Positions 40,220 to 48,570 of a stretch of DNA of 64,000 nucleotides are shown here, piece after piece (the first letter of the stretch is position 1; every line of letters begins with the position of its first letter). Source of the stretch: an uncultured Clostridia bacterium (GTDB lineage Bacteria > Bacillota > Clostridia > Oscillospirales > Ruminococcaceae); assembly GCA_944387885.1 (NCBI GenBank), contig CALXGR010000006.1:1-64000 (forward strand), written 5' to 3'. The translations under genes were made by a program, and so were the position numbers. The notes under the pieces were generated by a model, which saw only the letters and a program-made list of their open reading frames with translations, was not told where the DNA came from and made no database searches.

Positions 40220-40649
40220 ATTGTATTTTGGAATCGGCTACCTTTTGGCAGGAATTCTGTTTCTGGTCCTGGGCTTTTCCATTCAAACCCGTATGAACGG
40301 AATTATTTTTGGACTGGCCGGAGCCTGTTTGGGGCCCGGACTTGTAATGATCTTCAAATATTATTACTGGCCCCGGCCCGACAAGCGGCAGCAGTACGCT
40401 CAGAAGCTGGAGCAGGAAAAGATTGAACTTCACGATGAACTAAAAGAATCTATCCGGAATAAGTCCGGGCGGTATACCTATGTTCTGGGGCTTCTGGTGA
40501 GCAGTCTTTCCACCCTGGTATTTGCAATATTGGATGTCCTGGAAGTATTGGATGCCCGGGTTTTTGTCTTCTATTTGGGAGGATATCTGTTGTTCCAGCT
40601 TGCTGCGGGCATTATAATTTTTAACCGGCTTTTAAAGAAATACCAATAA
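40206..40649 (+). CDS. Four-helix membrane protein coupled to XRE regulator
   Basis: A 147-residue membrane protein of unknown function starting at the ATG at 40206, with AAAGGAG upstream. Four predicted helices lie at about 8-24, 28-46, 92-110 and 118-138. A charged cytosolic loop sits between helices 2 and 3 (DKRQQYAQKLEQEKIELHDELKE). Translation is coupled to the XRE gene by a 14-base overlap. It ends at a bidirectional terminator. The protein may sense or modify the membrane, but nothing in the sequence shows activity. Confidence 0.85.
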   Translation: MKRSELYFGIGYLLAGILFLVLGFSIQTRMNGIIFGLAGACLGPGLVMIFKYYYWPRPDKRQQYAQKLEQEKIELHDELKESIRNKSGRYTYVLGLLVSSLSTLVFAILDVLEVLDARVFVFYLGGYLLFQLAAGIIIFNRLLKKYQ

Positions 40650-40651
40650 TC

Positions 40652-40695
40652 AAAGCAGAAGGCCTTCCCGCAAGGAAAGGCCTTCTGCTTTTTAC
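40652..40695. terminator. Bidirectional terminator between XRE operon and nudC
   Basis: AAAGCAGAAGGCCTT ... AAGGCCTTCTGCTTT long hairpin with A and T flanks, shared by convergent transcripts. Confidence 0.85.
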
Positions 40696-40699
40696 GTTA

Positions 40700-41539
40700 T
40701 CAAGATTGACTCAAGGGGTCCAGTCCCAGCCGGAACTGTTCTATCATTTCCCCGGTCAGGCTAGGGGAATCAGGCCGGGGTTCCAGCTCCTCCCGGCTTA
40801 CCCAACGGGCCTCGGAAAGTTCCTGGGTTTCCAGGGTTATCGAATCACTCCCCTTAAGGCGGCAGAAAAATCCGGCAAGGAGTGCCCCGCTCAAAGGCCA
40901 GGGCTGGCTCTTATAATAAGTAATTTTCTCCACCTGCAACCCCACCTCTTCGGCTACTTCCCGGCGAACGGTCTCCTCCAGGGTTTCCCCTGTCTCGTTA
41001 TACCCGGCAATAAGGGCATAGTTCCGATAGGTGCTGTGGCTTGCCTGGTACTTGGTCAGGAGAATCCTGTCCCCGTCTACCAAGGCCACTATCACACTGG
41101 GGCTGATCTGAGGATAATATACCGCTTTGCAGCTGGGGCAGACCACGGCCCGCTCAGTGGTACTGGGGACAGCAGCTGCACCACACCGCCCGCAATACCG
41201 ATGTTCGGCGTAAAATTGAGCCAATCGGCTGCCCAGCCAACCGGCATAGGCCAGGTGCTTGGGATTGGCTGTCCGGAAAGTCTGGATGGATCGTAGTTTC
41301 CACCCCTCCGGAATAGGTTCCTCCAAACCTCTGGGCAGAAAAAATGCCTGGTCATCTATGGAGAAAAGATATTGTCCTCCGGTGACTTTTATCTGGTCAG
41401 CGGTGGGATATTCAATTTCCTCCTGGCCTGCCCTGCACAGGACTGTTCCCTTACGGCAAATGAGAAGAATATCCCCCTTCCCGGGTTGGCGGGTACTGTA
41501 TTCCAGATGGTATTGGTGGGGTGCAATTTCATGAAGCAT
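40700..41539 (-). CDS. nudC: NAD+ diphosphatase / NADH pyrophosphatase
   Basis: A Nudix hydrolase that cleaves NAD(H) to NMN(H) and AMP and can remove NAD caps from RNA. The 279 residues include an N-terminal domain, the zinc ribbon CGRCGAAA...CPSCKAVYYP (about 115-140), and the Nudix box with GETLEETVRREVAEEVGL (about 183-200). The NAD specificity motif SQPWPLSGALLAGF follows (about 209). All diagnostic parts are present. The transcript ends at the bidirectional hairpin shared with the XRE operon. Confidence 0.95.
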   Translation of the reverse strand: MLHEIAPHQYHLEYSTRQPGKGDILLICRKGTVLCRAGQEEIEYPTADQIKVTGGQYLFSIDDQAFFLPRGLEEPIPEGWKLRSIQTFRTANPKHLAYAGWLGSRLAQFYAEHRYCGRCGAAAVPSTTERAVVCPSCKAVYYPQISPSVIVALVDGDRILLTKYQASHSTYRNYALIAGYNETGETLEETVRREVAEEVGLQVEKITYYKSQPWPLSGALLAGFFCRLKGSDSITLETQELSEARWVSREELEPRPDSPSLTGEMIEQFRLGLDPLSQS

Positions 41540-41579
41540 AATAAATCCTCTGTATTCTTAACAGGCGCATTAATTCTAA

Positions 41580-41612
41580 CGAAAAAGGCCCAGGCTGCGC
41601 CTGGGCCTTTTG
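41580..41612 (-). terminator. Terminator behind tRNA-Thr
   Basis: AAAAGGCCCAGGC-GCA-GCCTGGGCCTTTT followed by TCG on the minus strand, 26 bases beyond the tRNA CCA end. Confidence 0.85.
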
Positions 41613-41637
41613 AACGGAAACTCAGTCCGTTTCCTCT

Positions 41638-41713
41638 TGGAGCTGGTAATCAGATTCGAACTGACGACCTACGCATTACGAGTGCGTTGCTCTACCAACT
41701 GAGCCATACCAGC
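41638..41713 (-). tRNA. tRNA-Thr (anticodon CGT)
   Basis: A 76-base cloverleaf on the minus strand with acceptor arms GCTGGTA / TACCAGC, D arm GCTC-AGTTGGTA-GAGC, anticodon stem with CGT in the loop (CTCGTAA), and T loop GTTCGAATC. CCA is encoded in the genome (41638-41640). CGT reads ACG threonine codons. A stand-alone transcript is likely, with a promoter at 41745-41772 and its own terminator. Confidence 0.95.
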
Positions 41714-41744
41714 ACATTGTGCCCCCACGAAGGGGGCAACTATA

Positions 41745-41772
41745 AGTATATTGAAAATTCTCTCTAAGTCAA
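41745..41772 (-). promoter_or_regulatory. tRNA-Thr promoter
   Basis: TTGACT (41772-41767) and TATACT (41750-41745) on the minus strand with a 16-base spacer. A GCCCCC-TTCGTG-GGGGGC hairpin lies between the promoter and the tRNA 5' end. Confidence 0.7.
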
Positions 41773-41790
41773 GAGTTTTTGCCCGGAGGT

Positions 41791-42987
41791 TCAGCCCTGC
41801 CAGCGTTCCAGAATGGCGTCCACCAGTGCCTGTGCGACCTGAGCCTTGGACATGATATCCAGCTCCTGTTCCCCATCCCGGGTGATCAGGGTAACACAGT
41901 TGGTGTCCACCCCGAAGCCGGCGCCCGCCTGTTTCAGGTTATTGGCCACGATCATGTCCAGATTCTTCTTTTCCAGCTTGGCCCGGCTGTTCTCCAGCAT
42001 ATTCTGGGTTTCCATGCTGAATCCGCAAAGGAACTGTCCCGGATGCCGGTGTTCTCCCGCCCATGCCAGAATGTCGGTAGTACGTTCCAGGGGAATGGAC
42101 ATCTCCCCGTCCTTCTTTTTCATTTTTTCATCCGACACTACTGCGGGCCGGTAATCAGCCACAGCGGCGGCCTTGACCAGCAGATCGGTTTTATCCAGGC
42201 GGCTGCTCACCTCCCGGAACATATCCTGGGCGGAGCGGATGTTTACTGTTTCCACAAAGGGAACGGGCGGCAGATGGTTTTCCCCCGCCACCAAAGTCAC
42301 CTGAGCGCCCCGGAGCATACACTCCCGGGCAATGGCAAATCCCATTTTCCCGGTGGAGTGGTTGGTAATGTACCGCACCGGGTCCAAAGCCTCCTGGGTG
42401 GCTCCCGCAGTGACCAGCACCCGTTTTCCTTCCATGTCTTTGGGCCGGGCCAGGTGCTTCAGGATATAGTCCACCAGAACTTCTTCCTTGGGCAGCTTGC
42501 CGCTTCCCACATCTTTGCAGGCCAGCATTCCGGTGTCCGAGGGGATAACCTCAAATCCGTACTTTTCCAGGGTTTTCAGGTTATCCTGTGTGATAGGATT
42601 TTCCAGCATGTTGGTGTTCATGGCAGGCGCCACCAGCTTTTTGCAGGGGGCAGCCAGGACCACGGTAGTGAGCATGTCGTCCGCAATGCCATGGGCCATC
42701 TTGGCAATCACGTTGGCCGTAGCAGGAGCCACCAGAATCAGGTCTGCCTGCTTTGCCAGGGAAATATGATGCACATCATATTTAAAATCCCGGTCAAAAG
42801 TATCCACCGAACAGCGGTTGTTGGTAAGGGTCTCAAAAGTGAGCGGAGTGATAAACTGAGTGGCATTCTTAGTCATGATCACATGCACATTACAGTGAAG
42901 CTTCCGCAGCATACTGGCAACATTGGCCATTTTGTAGGCGGCAATTCCACCGGTAACACCCAGAACAACAGTTTTATCTTTCAGCAA
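41791..42987 (-). CDS. coaBC: Bifunctional CoaBC: phosphopantothenoylcysteine decarboxylase/synthase
   Basis: Carries out two steps of CoA synthesis: cysteine ligation to 4'-phosphopantothenate and FMN-dependent decarboxylation. The start is probably TTG at 42987, with AGGGAAGGTG eight bases upstream; this gives 398 residues starting (M)LKDKTVVLGVTGGIAAYK. The N-terminal CoaC domain has the substrate motif PAMNTNM (about 110). The C-terminal CoaB domain begins KRVLVTAGATQEALDPVR and has ITNHSTGKMG. The frame extends further upstream, but that part is the complement of coaX. It is divergent from coaX, which makes phosphopantothenate. Confidence 0.94.
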   Translation of the reverse strand: MLKDKTVVLGVTGGIAAYKMANVASMLRKLHCNVHVIMTKNATQFITPLTFETLTNNRCSVDTFDRDFKYDVHHISLAKQADLILVAPATANVIAKMAHGIADDMLTTVVLAAPCKKLVAPAMNTNMLENPITQDNLKTLEKYGFEVIPSDTGMLACKDVGSGKLPKEEVLVDYILKHLARPKDMEGKRVLVTAGATQEALDPVRYITNHSTGKMGFAIARECMLRGAQVTLVAGENHLPPVPFVETVNIRSAQDMFREVSSRLDKTDLLVKAAAVADYRPAVVSDEKMKKKDGEMSIPLERTTDILAWAGEHRHPGQFLCGFSMETQNMLENSRAKLEKKNLDMIVANNLKQAGAGFGVDTNCVTLITRDGEQELDIMSKAQVAQALVDAILERWQG

Positions 42988-43153
42988 CAGAAACACCTTC
43001 CCTGGCCGTTTATATTCGGTACAAGTATACCGAATTTTTCCTGCCTTGTAAAGCATGCTTGCAAAAGCGTTCAAATTCGTTATAATATTCCCTGTAACCC
43101 AAATCACGCTGTATCTGCCGTCTGGCGGGCGGAACGGCAGTGGAGGAATCAAG

Positions 43154-43927
43154 ATGATTTTAGCCCTGGACATAGGAAACACCAATATCTGCATAGGCGC
43201 CATGGAGGGGACCAGGATTCTCAAATTTGCCCGGATCCTTTCCCGCCGCCAGGCAACCGGCACGGAATATCTGCTCCAGCTTCGCAGTGTCCTGGGCAAA
43301 GCCGGTCTGAAAGGCAGTGATTTTGAGGGAAGCATTATTACTTCGGTGGTTCCCCAGCTCACCGGTCTTTTAGCCGATACCTGCCAGGAAATCTGCGGCG
43401 AAGAACCGCTGTTGGTCTCCCATGAAATGAACACCGGTTTTGGTTTTGCCATCGACCAGCCCCAGCTGGTGGGCCGGGACCGTCTGGTCGACCTGGCTGC
43501 CGCTCTGGAGCTGTACGGCCAGCCTGATACTCCTGTAGTTACCATTGACTTGGGAACAGCCACTACCCTTTCCGTGTTGGATAGTCAGCGGATGTTCCGG
43601 GGAGGACTTATCATTCCCGGGGTACAGACCAGCCTTACTGCCCTGGCCAGCCGTGCGGCACAGCTGCCTCCCATTCCTTTGGACGAACCCCGCCAGCTGC
43701 TGGGCGAAACCCCTGTAGATTGCATGAACACCGGCATTGTAAACGGAACAGCCGCAATGCTGGACGGGCTCATGGAACGAATCAGCGCTCAGATGGGCCG
43801 GGAGCCGGTGTGTGTTATGACCGGTGGGCTCTCCAAGTTTATTCTTCCCTGCTGCAAGCATAAATACATTTATGACCAGGACCTGCTTTTGAAAGGGCTG
43901 GCCATCCTTTACAGCAAAAACTCCTGA
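43154..43927 (+). CDS. coaX: Type III pantothenate kinase
   Basis: Phosphorylates pantothenate, the first committed step of CoA synthesis. It is a feedback-resistant type that needs a monovalent cation. From the ATG at 43154 (GGAGGAATCAAG upstream) the protein is 257 residues. The ASKHA-fold motifs are DIGNTNICIG (about 5-14), the binding segment GRDRLVDLAAA (about 105) and IDLGTATTLSVL (about 127). It is divergent from coaBC, so two CoA steps share an intergenic control region of 166 bases. Confidence 0.96.
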   Translation: MILALDIGNTNICIGAMEGTRILKFARILSRRQATGTEYLLQLRSVLGKAGLKGSDFEGSIITSVVPQLTGLLADTCQEICGEEPLLVSHEMNTGFGFAIDQPQLVGRDRLVDLAAALELYGQPDTPVVTIDLGTATTLSVLDSQRMFRGGLIIPGVQTSLTALASRAAQLPPIPLDEPRQLLGETPVDCMNTGIVNGTAAMLDGLMERISAQMGREPVCVMTGGLSKFILPCCKHKYIYDQDLLLKGLAILYSKNS

Positions 43928-43933
43928 ACCTTG

Positions 43934-43961
43934 CGTCCCGATTTTTTCGGGACGTTTTTTA
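43934..43961 (+). terminator. coaX terminator
   Basis: CGTCCCG-ATTTTT-CGGGACG followed by TTTTTT, 6 bases behind the stop codon. Confidence 0.85.
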
Positions 43962-44015
43962 TTATCCTTATTTCCGGAGAAATATGGACTTTTGTTGAAT
44001 CCAATGTTATACTGA

Positions 44016-44031
44016 CTTTGTTATCAAAGTT
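44016..44031. repeat. Dyad upstream of the AraC gene
   Basis: ACTTTG-TTAT-CAAAGT, 18 bases before the start codon and just after a TATACT -10 box (44009-44014, with TGGACT 17 bases upstream). It may be an operator or a leader hairpin. Confidence 0.4.
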
Positions 44032-44049
44032 GGAAGGTAGTGTTACTCC

Positions 44050-44889
44050 ATGGAAGCCAAACAGTCGTTTCGGCAGGATTATACCGATCATGTAGAGCTG
44101 TCCATCTTCAATTGCGGCCACGAGCTTTGCCAGCCCGGGCATACCTGGGGCCCCGGAATTCGGGACCACTATTTGATTCATCTGGTTGTGGCCGGACGGG
44201 GCAGTTTTCATATCCAGGACAAGAAATACGATTTGGGGCCGGGTGATTTGTTTCTGGTCAAACCCAATCAGCTGGTGACCTATTCTGCTGATTCGGAGGA
44301 GCCCTGGGAGTATTATTGGGTAGGCTTCAATGGTGCCTGTGCCAACCGGCTGGTCCAGCAAACTCCCTTTGGTGCAGATACTCCCGTTTACCATGGTCAG
44401 GACATTCCCCTTCTTCAGGAATCTCTTTACAATATTTATCTTGCCCGGGGGCTCGACCCTCACAGTGAGGCCCTGATGGTCGGGTATCTGTACATTTTTA
44501 TTTCGCATCTTATTCGGGAAGCCCAGGCTCTGGAGCCCCGCAGCGGGAATTCCAGTTCCCAGTATGTCCTCAATGCCATCAAGTTTATCCAGTTCTACTA
44601 TTCCCATGATATCAGCATCGACGACATTGCCAATTCGGTGGGTGTAAGCCGCAGTCATCTTTACCGGGTATTCATGAGCAATGTAGGGCAAAGCCCCATT
44701 GAATACCTGACTGCTTACCGAATCGGAGAAGCCTGCCACCTTTTAAAAACAGGAAAGCTTTCCGTTGCCGAGGTTGCTGTTTCAGTGGGATTTTTCGACC
44801 AATTTTACTTCTCCCGTGTTTTCAAAAAACAGATGGGAGTTCCCCCCAGCCGGTATCTGGAACGGCTGGAAAAAGAGCACAGGGAGTAA
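44050..44889 (+). CDS. AraC family transcriptional regulator
   Basis: A 279-residue AraC/XylS regulator. The N-terminal cupin-like ligand domain (about 10-150) has IHLVVAGRGSFHIQDKKYDLGPGDLFLVKP. The C-terminal domain holds two helix-turn-helix units: ISIDDIANSVGVSRSHLYRVF (about 194-214) and LSVAEVAVSVGFFDQFYFSRVFKKQMG (about 240-266). This class usually senses sugars and activates carbohydrate genes. No sugar operon is adjacent; the next gene is rlmD, 3 bases downstream, which is probably co-transcribed by proximity. Target and ligand are unknown. Confidence 0.92.
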   Translation: MEAKQSFRQDYTDHVELSIFNCGHELCQPGHTWGPGIRDHYLIHLVVAGRGSFHIQDKKYDLGPGDLFLVKPNQLVTYSADSEEPWEYYWVGFNGACANRLVQQTPFGADTPVYHGQDIPLLQESLYNIYLARGLDPHSEALMVGYLYIFISHLIREAQALEPRSGNSSSQYVLNAIKFIQFYYSHDISIDDIANSVGVSRSHLYRVFMSNVGQSPIEYLTAYRIGEACHLLKTGKLSVAEVAVSVGFFDQFYFSRVFKKQMGVPPSRYLERLEKEHRE

Positions 44890-44892
44890 TCT

Positions 44893-46269
44893 ATGCAGAC
44901 AAGTTTGAAAAAGAATCAAATCATCCCTCTGACCATCGAGGGGCTTACAGGCGAGGGGTCCGGAGTGGGGCACTACCAGGGACAGGCGGTCTTTGTTCCC
45001 GGTACCGCTGCAGGTGATGTTGCCCAGGTCCGGATCGTCAAAGCACTGAAGAAATACGCTTACGGAATTGTTGAATCTCTGGAGACTCCTTCTCCTTCCA
45101 GAATACCGGTGGATTGTTCTTCTTATCAACCCTGCGGAGGATGTTGTCTGCGGCACATTTCCTATGAGGCAGAACTAAAGGCCAAAGAGCAGCTGGCTGC
45201 GGATTGCTTTTCCCGGCTGGGCGGATTCAAGGATCTTCCTCTGCGTCCCATTCTTCCCTCCCCTCAGGAGGAACGATATCGAAACAAGGTTCAATATCCT
45301 GTGGGGCTGGACAAGGACGGCCATGTCACCTTCGGATTCTATGGCAAACACAGTCATCGGATTGTTCCCTGCCAAGACTGCCGTCTCCAGCCTGAACTCC
45401 TGAACCAGATTGCCGCCACCGTCTGCCGTATTCTGGAAGACTTGAAAATTCCTGTGTATCAGGAAGAGAAGCACTCGGGGCTGGTTCGGCATATTTTTCT
45501 TCGTCACGCCACCCGTACCGGTCAGATTCTGCTCTGTCTGGTAATCAACGGAAAGAGCCTGCCCCATGCCCCAGAGTTCTGCCGGCTTGTATTGGAGGCC
45601 CATCCCCAGATCACTACCATCCTGGTCAATCTGAACCGGGAGAAAACCAATGTAATCCTTGGTGAAAAAAACATTGTATACTATGGTCCCGGAACCATTC
45701 AGGACGAAATGTGCGGAGTTCCCGTAACTTTGGGTCCCATGAGTTTTTATCAGGTGAATACTCCCAGCGCTGAGAACCTTTACCGTGCCGCCGCAGAGGC
45801 CGCCCGGCTGGATAAGGGCCAGACTCTTCTGGATCTCTACTGTGGCATGGGAACTATCGGCCTTTCCATGGCCCATCAGGCCGGCCGGCTTATCGGTGTG
45901 GAGGTAGTCCCGGAAGCAGTAGAAAGTGCCCGCAAAAATGCCTCTGTTATGGGCGTGACCAATGCACGTTTTCTCTGTGCCGATGCAGGACAAGCCGCAT
46001 CGCAACTGGCCCGGGAAGGCCTTTCTCCTCATGTGATCGTTCTGGACCCGCCCCGGAAAGGCTGCGACCAGCCCTGTCTGGATGCTGTAATCCAAATGGG
46101 CCCCAAGCGGGTGGTAATGGTCAGCTGCAATCCCGCCACCGCTGCCCGGGATGTGAAATATCTGTATGAGCAGGGTGGTTACCGCCCTCTCTATCTCCAG
46201 CCTGCTGATCTTTTCCCCCGGACTCACCATGTAGAATGTGTAGTGGCATTGGAGAAGTCCGAACAGTAA
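44893..46269 (+). CDS. 23S rRNA (uracil-C5)-methyltransferase, RlmD/RumA type
   Basis: A SAM-dependent m5U methyltransferase of the TrmA/RumA family with 458 residues. An N-terminal TRAM domain (IPLTIEGLTGEGSGVGHY) is followed by an iron-sulfur site, CSSYQPCGGCCLRHISYE plus CQDC further on. The SAM motif is LDLYCGMGTIGLSMA (about 315), then LDPPRKGCD and the catalytic cysteine motif VSCNPAT (about 415). Bacterial genomes often carry several paralogues with different target uridines (1939, 747 or tRNA U54), so the exact site is uncertain. It follows the AraC gene by 3 bases. Confidence 0.9.
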   Translation: MQTSLKKNQIIPLTIEGLTGEGSGVGHYQGQAVFVPGTAAGDVAQVRIVKALKKYAYGIVESLETPSPSRIPVDCSSYQPCGGCCLRHISYEAELKAKEQLAADCFSRLGGFKDLPLRPILPSPQEERYRNKVQYPVGLDKDGHVTFGFYGKHSHRIVPCQDCRLQPELLNQIAATVCRILEDLKIPVYQEEKHSGLVRHIFLRHATRTGQILLCLVINGKSLPHAPEFCRLVLEAHPQITTILVNLNREKTNVILGEKNIVYYGPGTIQDEMCGVPVTLGPMSFYQVNTPSAENLYRAAAEAARLDKGQTLLDLYCGMGTIGLSMAHQAGRLIGVEVVPEAVESARKNASVMGVTNARFLCADAGQAASQLAREGLSPHVIVLDPPRKGCDQPCLDAVIQMGPKRVVMVSCNPATAARDVKYLYEQGGYRPLYLQPADLFPRTHHVECVVALEKSEQ

Positions 46270-46320
46270 TCATTCTATTTCTTTGCGGACTGGCTTTCAG
46301 TCTGCCCCTGTAATTTTAGC

Positions 46321-46363
46321 AAAACACCGGTGTTGCTCTTTTCATAAGGCGGATCGGTGTTTT
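46321..46363 (+). terminator. Possible terminator behind rlmD
   Basis: Arms AAAACACCG (46321-46329) and CGGTGTTTT (46355-46363) with a 25-base loop. The long loop makes it weak. The remainder of 46270-46554 holds a promoter and a dyad but no gene that I can see. Confidence 0.4.
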
Positions 46364-46391
46364 CTCCTGCAACGGAAGCGGACTGTTTTTC

Positions 46392-46446
46392 TTGACAGAA
46401 CAATCTCTGTCGGTAAAATATAGGTATAGGTGTGCAAAATTTGCAC
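46392..46446 (+). promoter_or_regulatory. Promoter and dyad upstream of zinc-ribbon/DUF5685/J-domain operon
   Basis: TTGACA (46392-46397) and TAAAAT (46414-46419), spacer 16. A perfect dyad GTGCAAA-A-TTTGCAC follows at 46432-46446, in the transcribed region. The leader before the first gene is about 130 bases. Confidence 0.6.
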
Positions 46447-46554
46447 CTTTTCAATTATTTTCCAAAATGTAAACCAGATTTTCTAAGTTTGTTCATTGTT
46501 TAAAAATATTTGTCCTGCATAATGATATCATCTCTAAAGAAAGCTGGTATATTT

Positions 46555-46944
46555 ATGCGTGATTTTTTCAGACGGCTGATGATTGGCCGGTACGGAAATG
46601 ACGGACTCAACCGGACCCTGAGCATTTTCGGACTGGTCTGCATGGTGGTCGGGCTGTTCCTTCATCCCTTTTATTGGTTGGGTATCGCCCTCCTGGTCGT
46701 CTGCTATTTCCGAATGTTCAGTCGAAACACCGCTGCCCGTTATCGGGAAAACATCTGGTATTACAATAAGACCGCAGCCCTTCGCACCAGATTGAACCAG
46801 TACAAAGTCCGGTTCAGCCGGCGTAAAATCTACCGCTATTTTCGATGCCCCATCTGCAAGCAGGAAATGCGGGTTCCCCGTGGCCGGGGCCGAATCTCTG
46901 TTACCTGTCCCAAATGTAAATATGAATTCATTAAAAAGAGTTGA
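46555..46944 (+). CDS. Small membrane protein with C-terminal zinc ribbon
   Basis: A 129-residue protein from the ATG at 46555. Two adjacent hydrophobic segments (about 22-40 and 42-56) form a hairpin in the membrane. A basic stretch (about 75-100) follows, and the C-terminus has a zinc ribbon, CPICKQEMRVPRGRGRISV then CPKCKYEF. The ribbon's charge and position place it in the cytosol. It is the first gene of a three-gene operon with a DUF5685 protein (6 bases downstream) and a J-domain protein. The ribosome binding site is weak (AAGAAAG). Function is unknown; it may anchor the other two at the membrane. Confidence 0.8.
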   Translation: MRDFFRRLMIGRYGNDGLNRTLSIFGLVCMVVGLFLHPFYWLGIALLVVCYFRMFSRNTAARYRENIWYYNKTAALRTRLNQYKVRFSRRKIYRYFRCPICKQEMRVPRGRGRISVTCPKCKYEFIKKS

Positions 46945-46950
46945 TAAAGT

Positions 46951-47790
46951 ATGTTTGGATATGTTCTTGCTAACAGCGCCGAATTGACCCCCAACCAACA
47001 GCGCCGGTATCGTGCCTTCTACTGCGGTCTTTGCAGGGCTTTGGGCAAGCGCTGCGGAAAGCTGTCGCAGTTCACCTTGTCTTATGACATGGTATTTCTG
47101 GCCATGCTTCTTACCGGGTTGTATGAGCCGGAATCAGAAGGCGGCAGCTCCCGCTGTCCCCTTCACCCTACCAAGCGTCATGATTGGCTTTCCAATCCTA
47201 TCATTGACTATACTGCAGATATGAGCGTTCTGCTTACCTACTACAATCTCCTGGACAACTGGCAGGACAACAAGAATGCGCCCAGTTTGGCCGCAGCAAA
47301 AGTTCTGGCTCCCAGGACCCGGGAAATTGCCCGGCAGTATCCCAGGCAGAGCGCTTCCATCCATCACTGTCTCAGCCAACTGGAGCGTTATGAAAAGGCC
47401 CGTTCCGAGGATCTGGAACTGACCGCAGGATGCTTTGGTGAGTTGATGGCAGCTTTATTCTGTTACAAGCAGGATTTCTGGCGCCCCACCCTAAGTGAGA
47501 TGGCCAACGGTCTGGGAAAATTCATCTATCTGGTAGATGCTTATGAGGACCTTCCCAAAGACCGGAAAGCAGGGCTTTACAATCCCTGGACCACCTATGC
47601 TTCCCGGCCTGATTTTGAGGAGCATTGTCACGAGGTTCTGACTTTGCTCATGGCTCAGTCTGCCGCTGCTTTTGAAAAGCTCCCTATTATTCAGGACCAG
47701 GATATTCTGCGGAATATTTTGTATTCCGGCGTTTGGACCCGGTACCAAGCTATCGTTGATAAGAAGAACAGGAGGAATCCTAAAGGATGA
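46951..47790 (+). CDS. DUF5685 family protein
   Basis: A 279-residue helical protein of the DUF5685 family. The conserved N-terminus [20 protein letters not shown] leads into [11 protein letters not shown], whose CxxC pair together with a later cysteine (SSRCPLHP) suggests a metal site. Further family blocks are [18 protein letters not shown] and [24 protein letters not shown]. These acidic aspartate-rich helices resemble the metal-binding helices of terpenoid synthase folds, but that is only an impression. It overlaps the J-domain gene by 4 bases. The co-occurrence of DUF5685 and J-domain proteins points to a dedicated chaperone client or partner. Confidence 0.85.
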   Translation: MFGYVLANSAELTPNQQRRYRAFYCGLCRALGKRCGKLSQFTLSYDMVFLAMLLTGLYEPESEGGSSRCPLHPTKRHDWLSNPIIDYTADMSVLLTYYNLLDNWQDNKNAPSLAAAKVLAPRTREIARQYPRQSASIHHCLSQLERYEKARSEDLELTAGCFGELMAALFCYKQDFWRPTLSEMANGLGKFIYLVDAYEDLPKDRKAGLYNPWTTYASRPDFEEHCHEVLTLLMAQSAAAFEKLPIIQDQDILRNILYSGVWTRYQAIVDKKNRRNPKG

Positions 47791-48527
47791 GAGATCCCTT
47801 TCAGGTATTGGGCGTGAGTCAATCCGCCACCGATGATGAGATCAAAAAAGCATACCGGGCCAAGTGCAAGCAGTACCACCCTGATTTGCATCCCGATGAC
47901 CCCACCGCCGAGGAGCGGTTCAAGGAGGTCCAGAACGCTTACAGTCAGATCATGGATCAGCGCCAGGGCAGAAGTTCAGGGAGCGCCTCCGGATACAGCA
48001 GCGGCTACAGCGGATACGGGTACAGCAGTCAGTCCGGCCCCCAGTATCGGAGTTATACCGACCCCTTCGGCTTTGGCGGGTTTGGATTTGGTTTTGATCC
48101 CTTTGGCGGCCAGGCCGGTTCCCAGCAGCGTCAGTCTCAGGAGTCCACTGAGTTTCAGGCTGCCCGAAACTATATCCGCAGCGGCCATTATCAGGAAGCC
48201 CTGCATGTGCTGAATTCCATCCCGAATATTCAGCGCCAAGGCCGGTGGTATTATTATAACGCTTTGGCTAACAGCGGCCTGGGAAACCGGGTAAACGCTC
48301 TGGAGAGCATCCGTCAGGCCCTCAGCTATGAGCCGGATAACCCTGAGTACCAGACCCTGCTCCGCCAGCTCCAAAATAACATGTACGGGTATCAGACCCA
48401 TTACCGGCAGTATTCTTCCCCTATTATGGGCTTTGGTCAAGGGAATTTCTGCTTACAGCTTCTGGTGCTCAACCTCCTCTGCAACTGCTGCTGCGGTGGC
48501 TGCGGCATGAGTGGTTTCTATCGTTGA
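47787..48527 (+). CDS. J-domain protein with Cys-rich C-terminus
   Basis: A 246-residue DnaJ-like co-chaperone. The N-terminal J domain (residues 1-65) reads [24 protein letters not shown]. In place of HPD there is YHPD in [14 protein letters not shown], so the HPD motif is present. A Gly/Ser/Tyr-rich linker (about 70-115) follows, then TPR-like helices (about 120-195; [41 protein letters not shown]). The C-terminal tail has a cluster, CNCCCGGCG. The domain order J-linker-TPR differs from housekeeping DnaJ. A terminator follows. It probably recruits DnaK for the upstream proteins. Confidence 0.88.
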   Translation: MRDPFQVLGVSQSATDDEIKKAYRAKCKQYHPDLHPDDPTAEERFKEVQNAYSQIMDQRQGRSSGSASGYSSGYSGYGYSSQSGPQYRSYTDPFGFGGFGFGFDPFGGQAGSQQRQSQESTEFQAARNYIRSGHYQEALHVLNSIPNIQRQGRWYYYNALANSGLGNRVNALESIRQALSYEPDNPEYQTLLRQLQNNMYGYQTHYRQYSSPIMGFGQGNFCLQLLVLNLLCNCCCGGCGMSGFYR

Positions 48528-48535
48528 TTTGAATC

Positions 48536-48570
48536 AAAAAAGGCTCTGCCGACGGCAGAGCCTTTTCTAT
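48536..48570. terminator. Bidirectional terminator between J-domain gene and traX-like gene
   Basis: AAAAAAGGCTCTGCC-GAC-GGCAGAGCCTTTT hairpin between convergent genes. Confidence 0.85.

Noticed and set aside
43055-43153. Upstream extension of coaX
   Set aside because: ATG at 43154 has a good ribosome binding site and the conserved MILALDIGNTN start. The upstream part runs through the promoter region.
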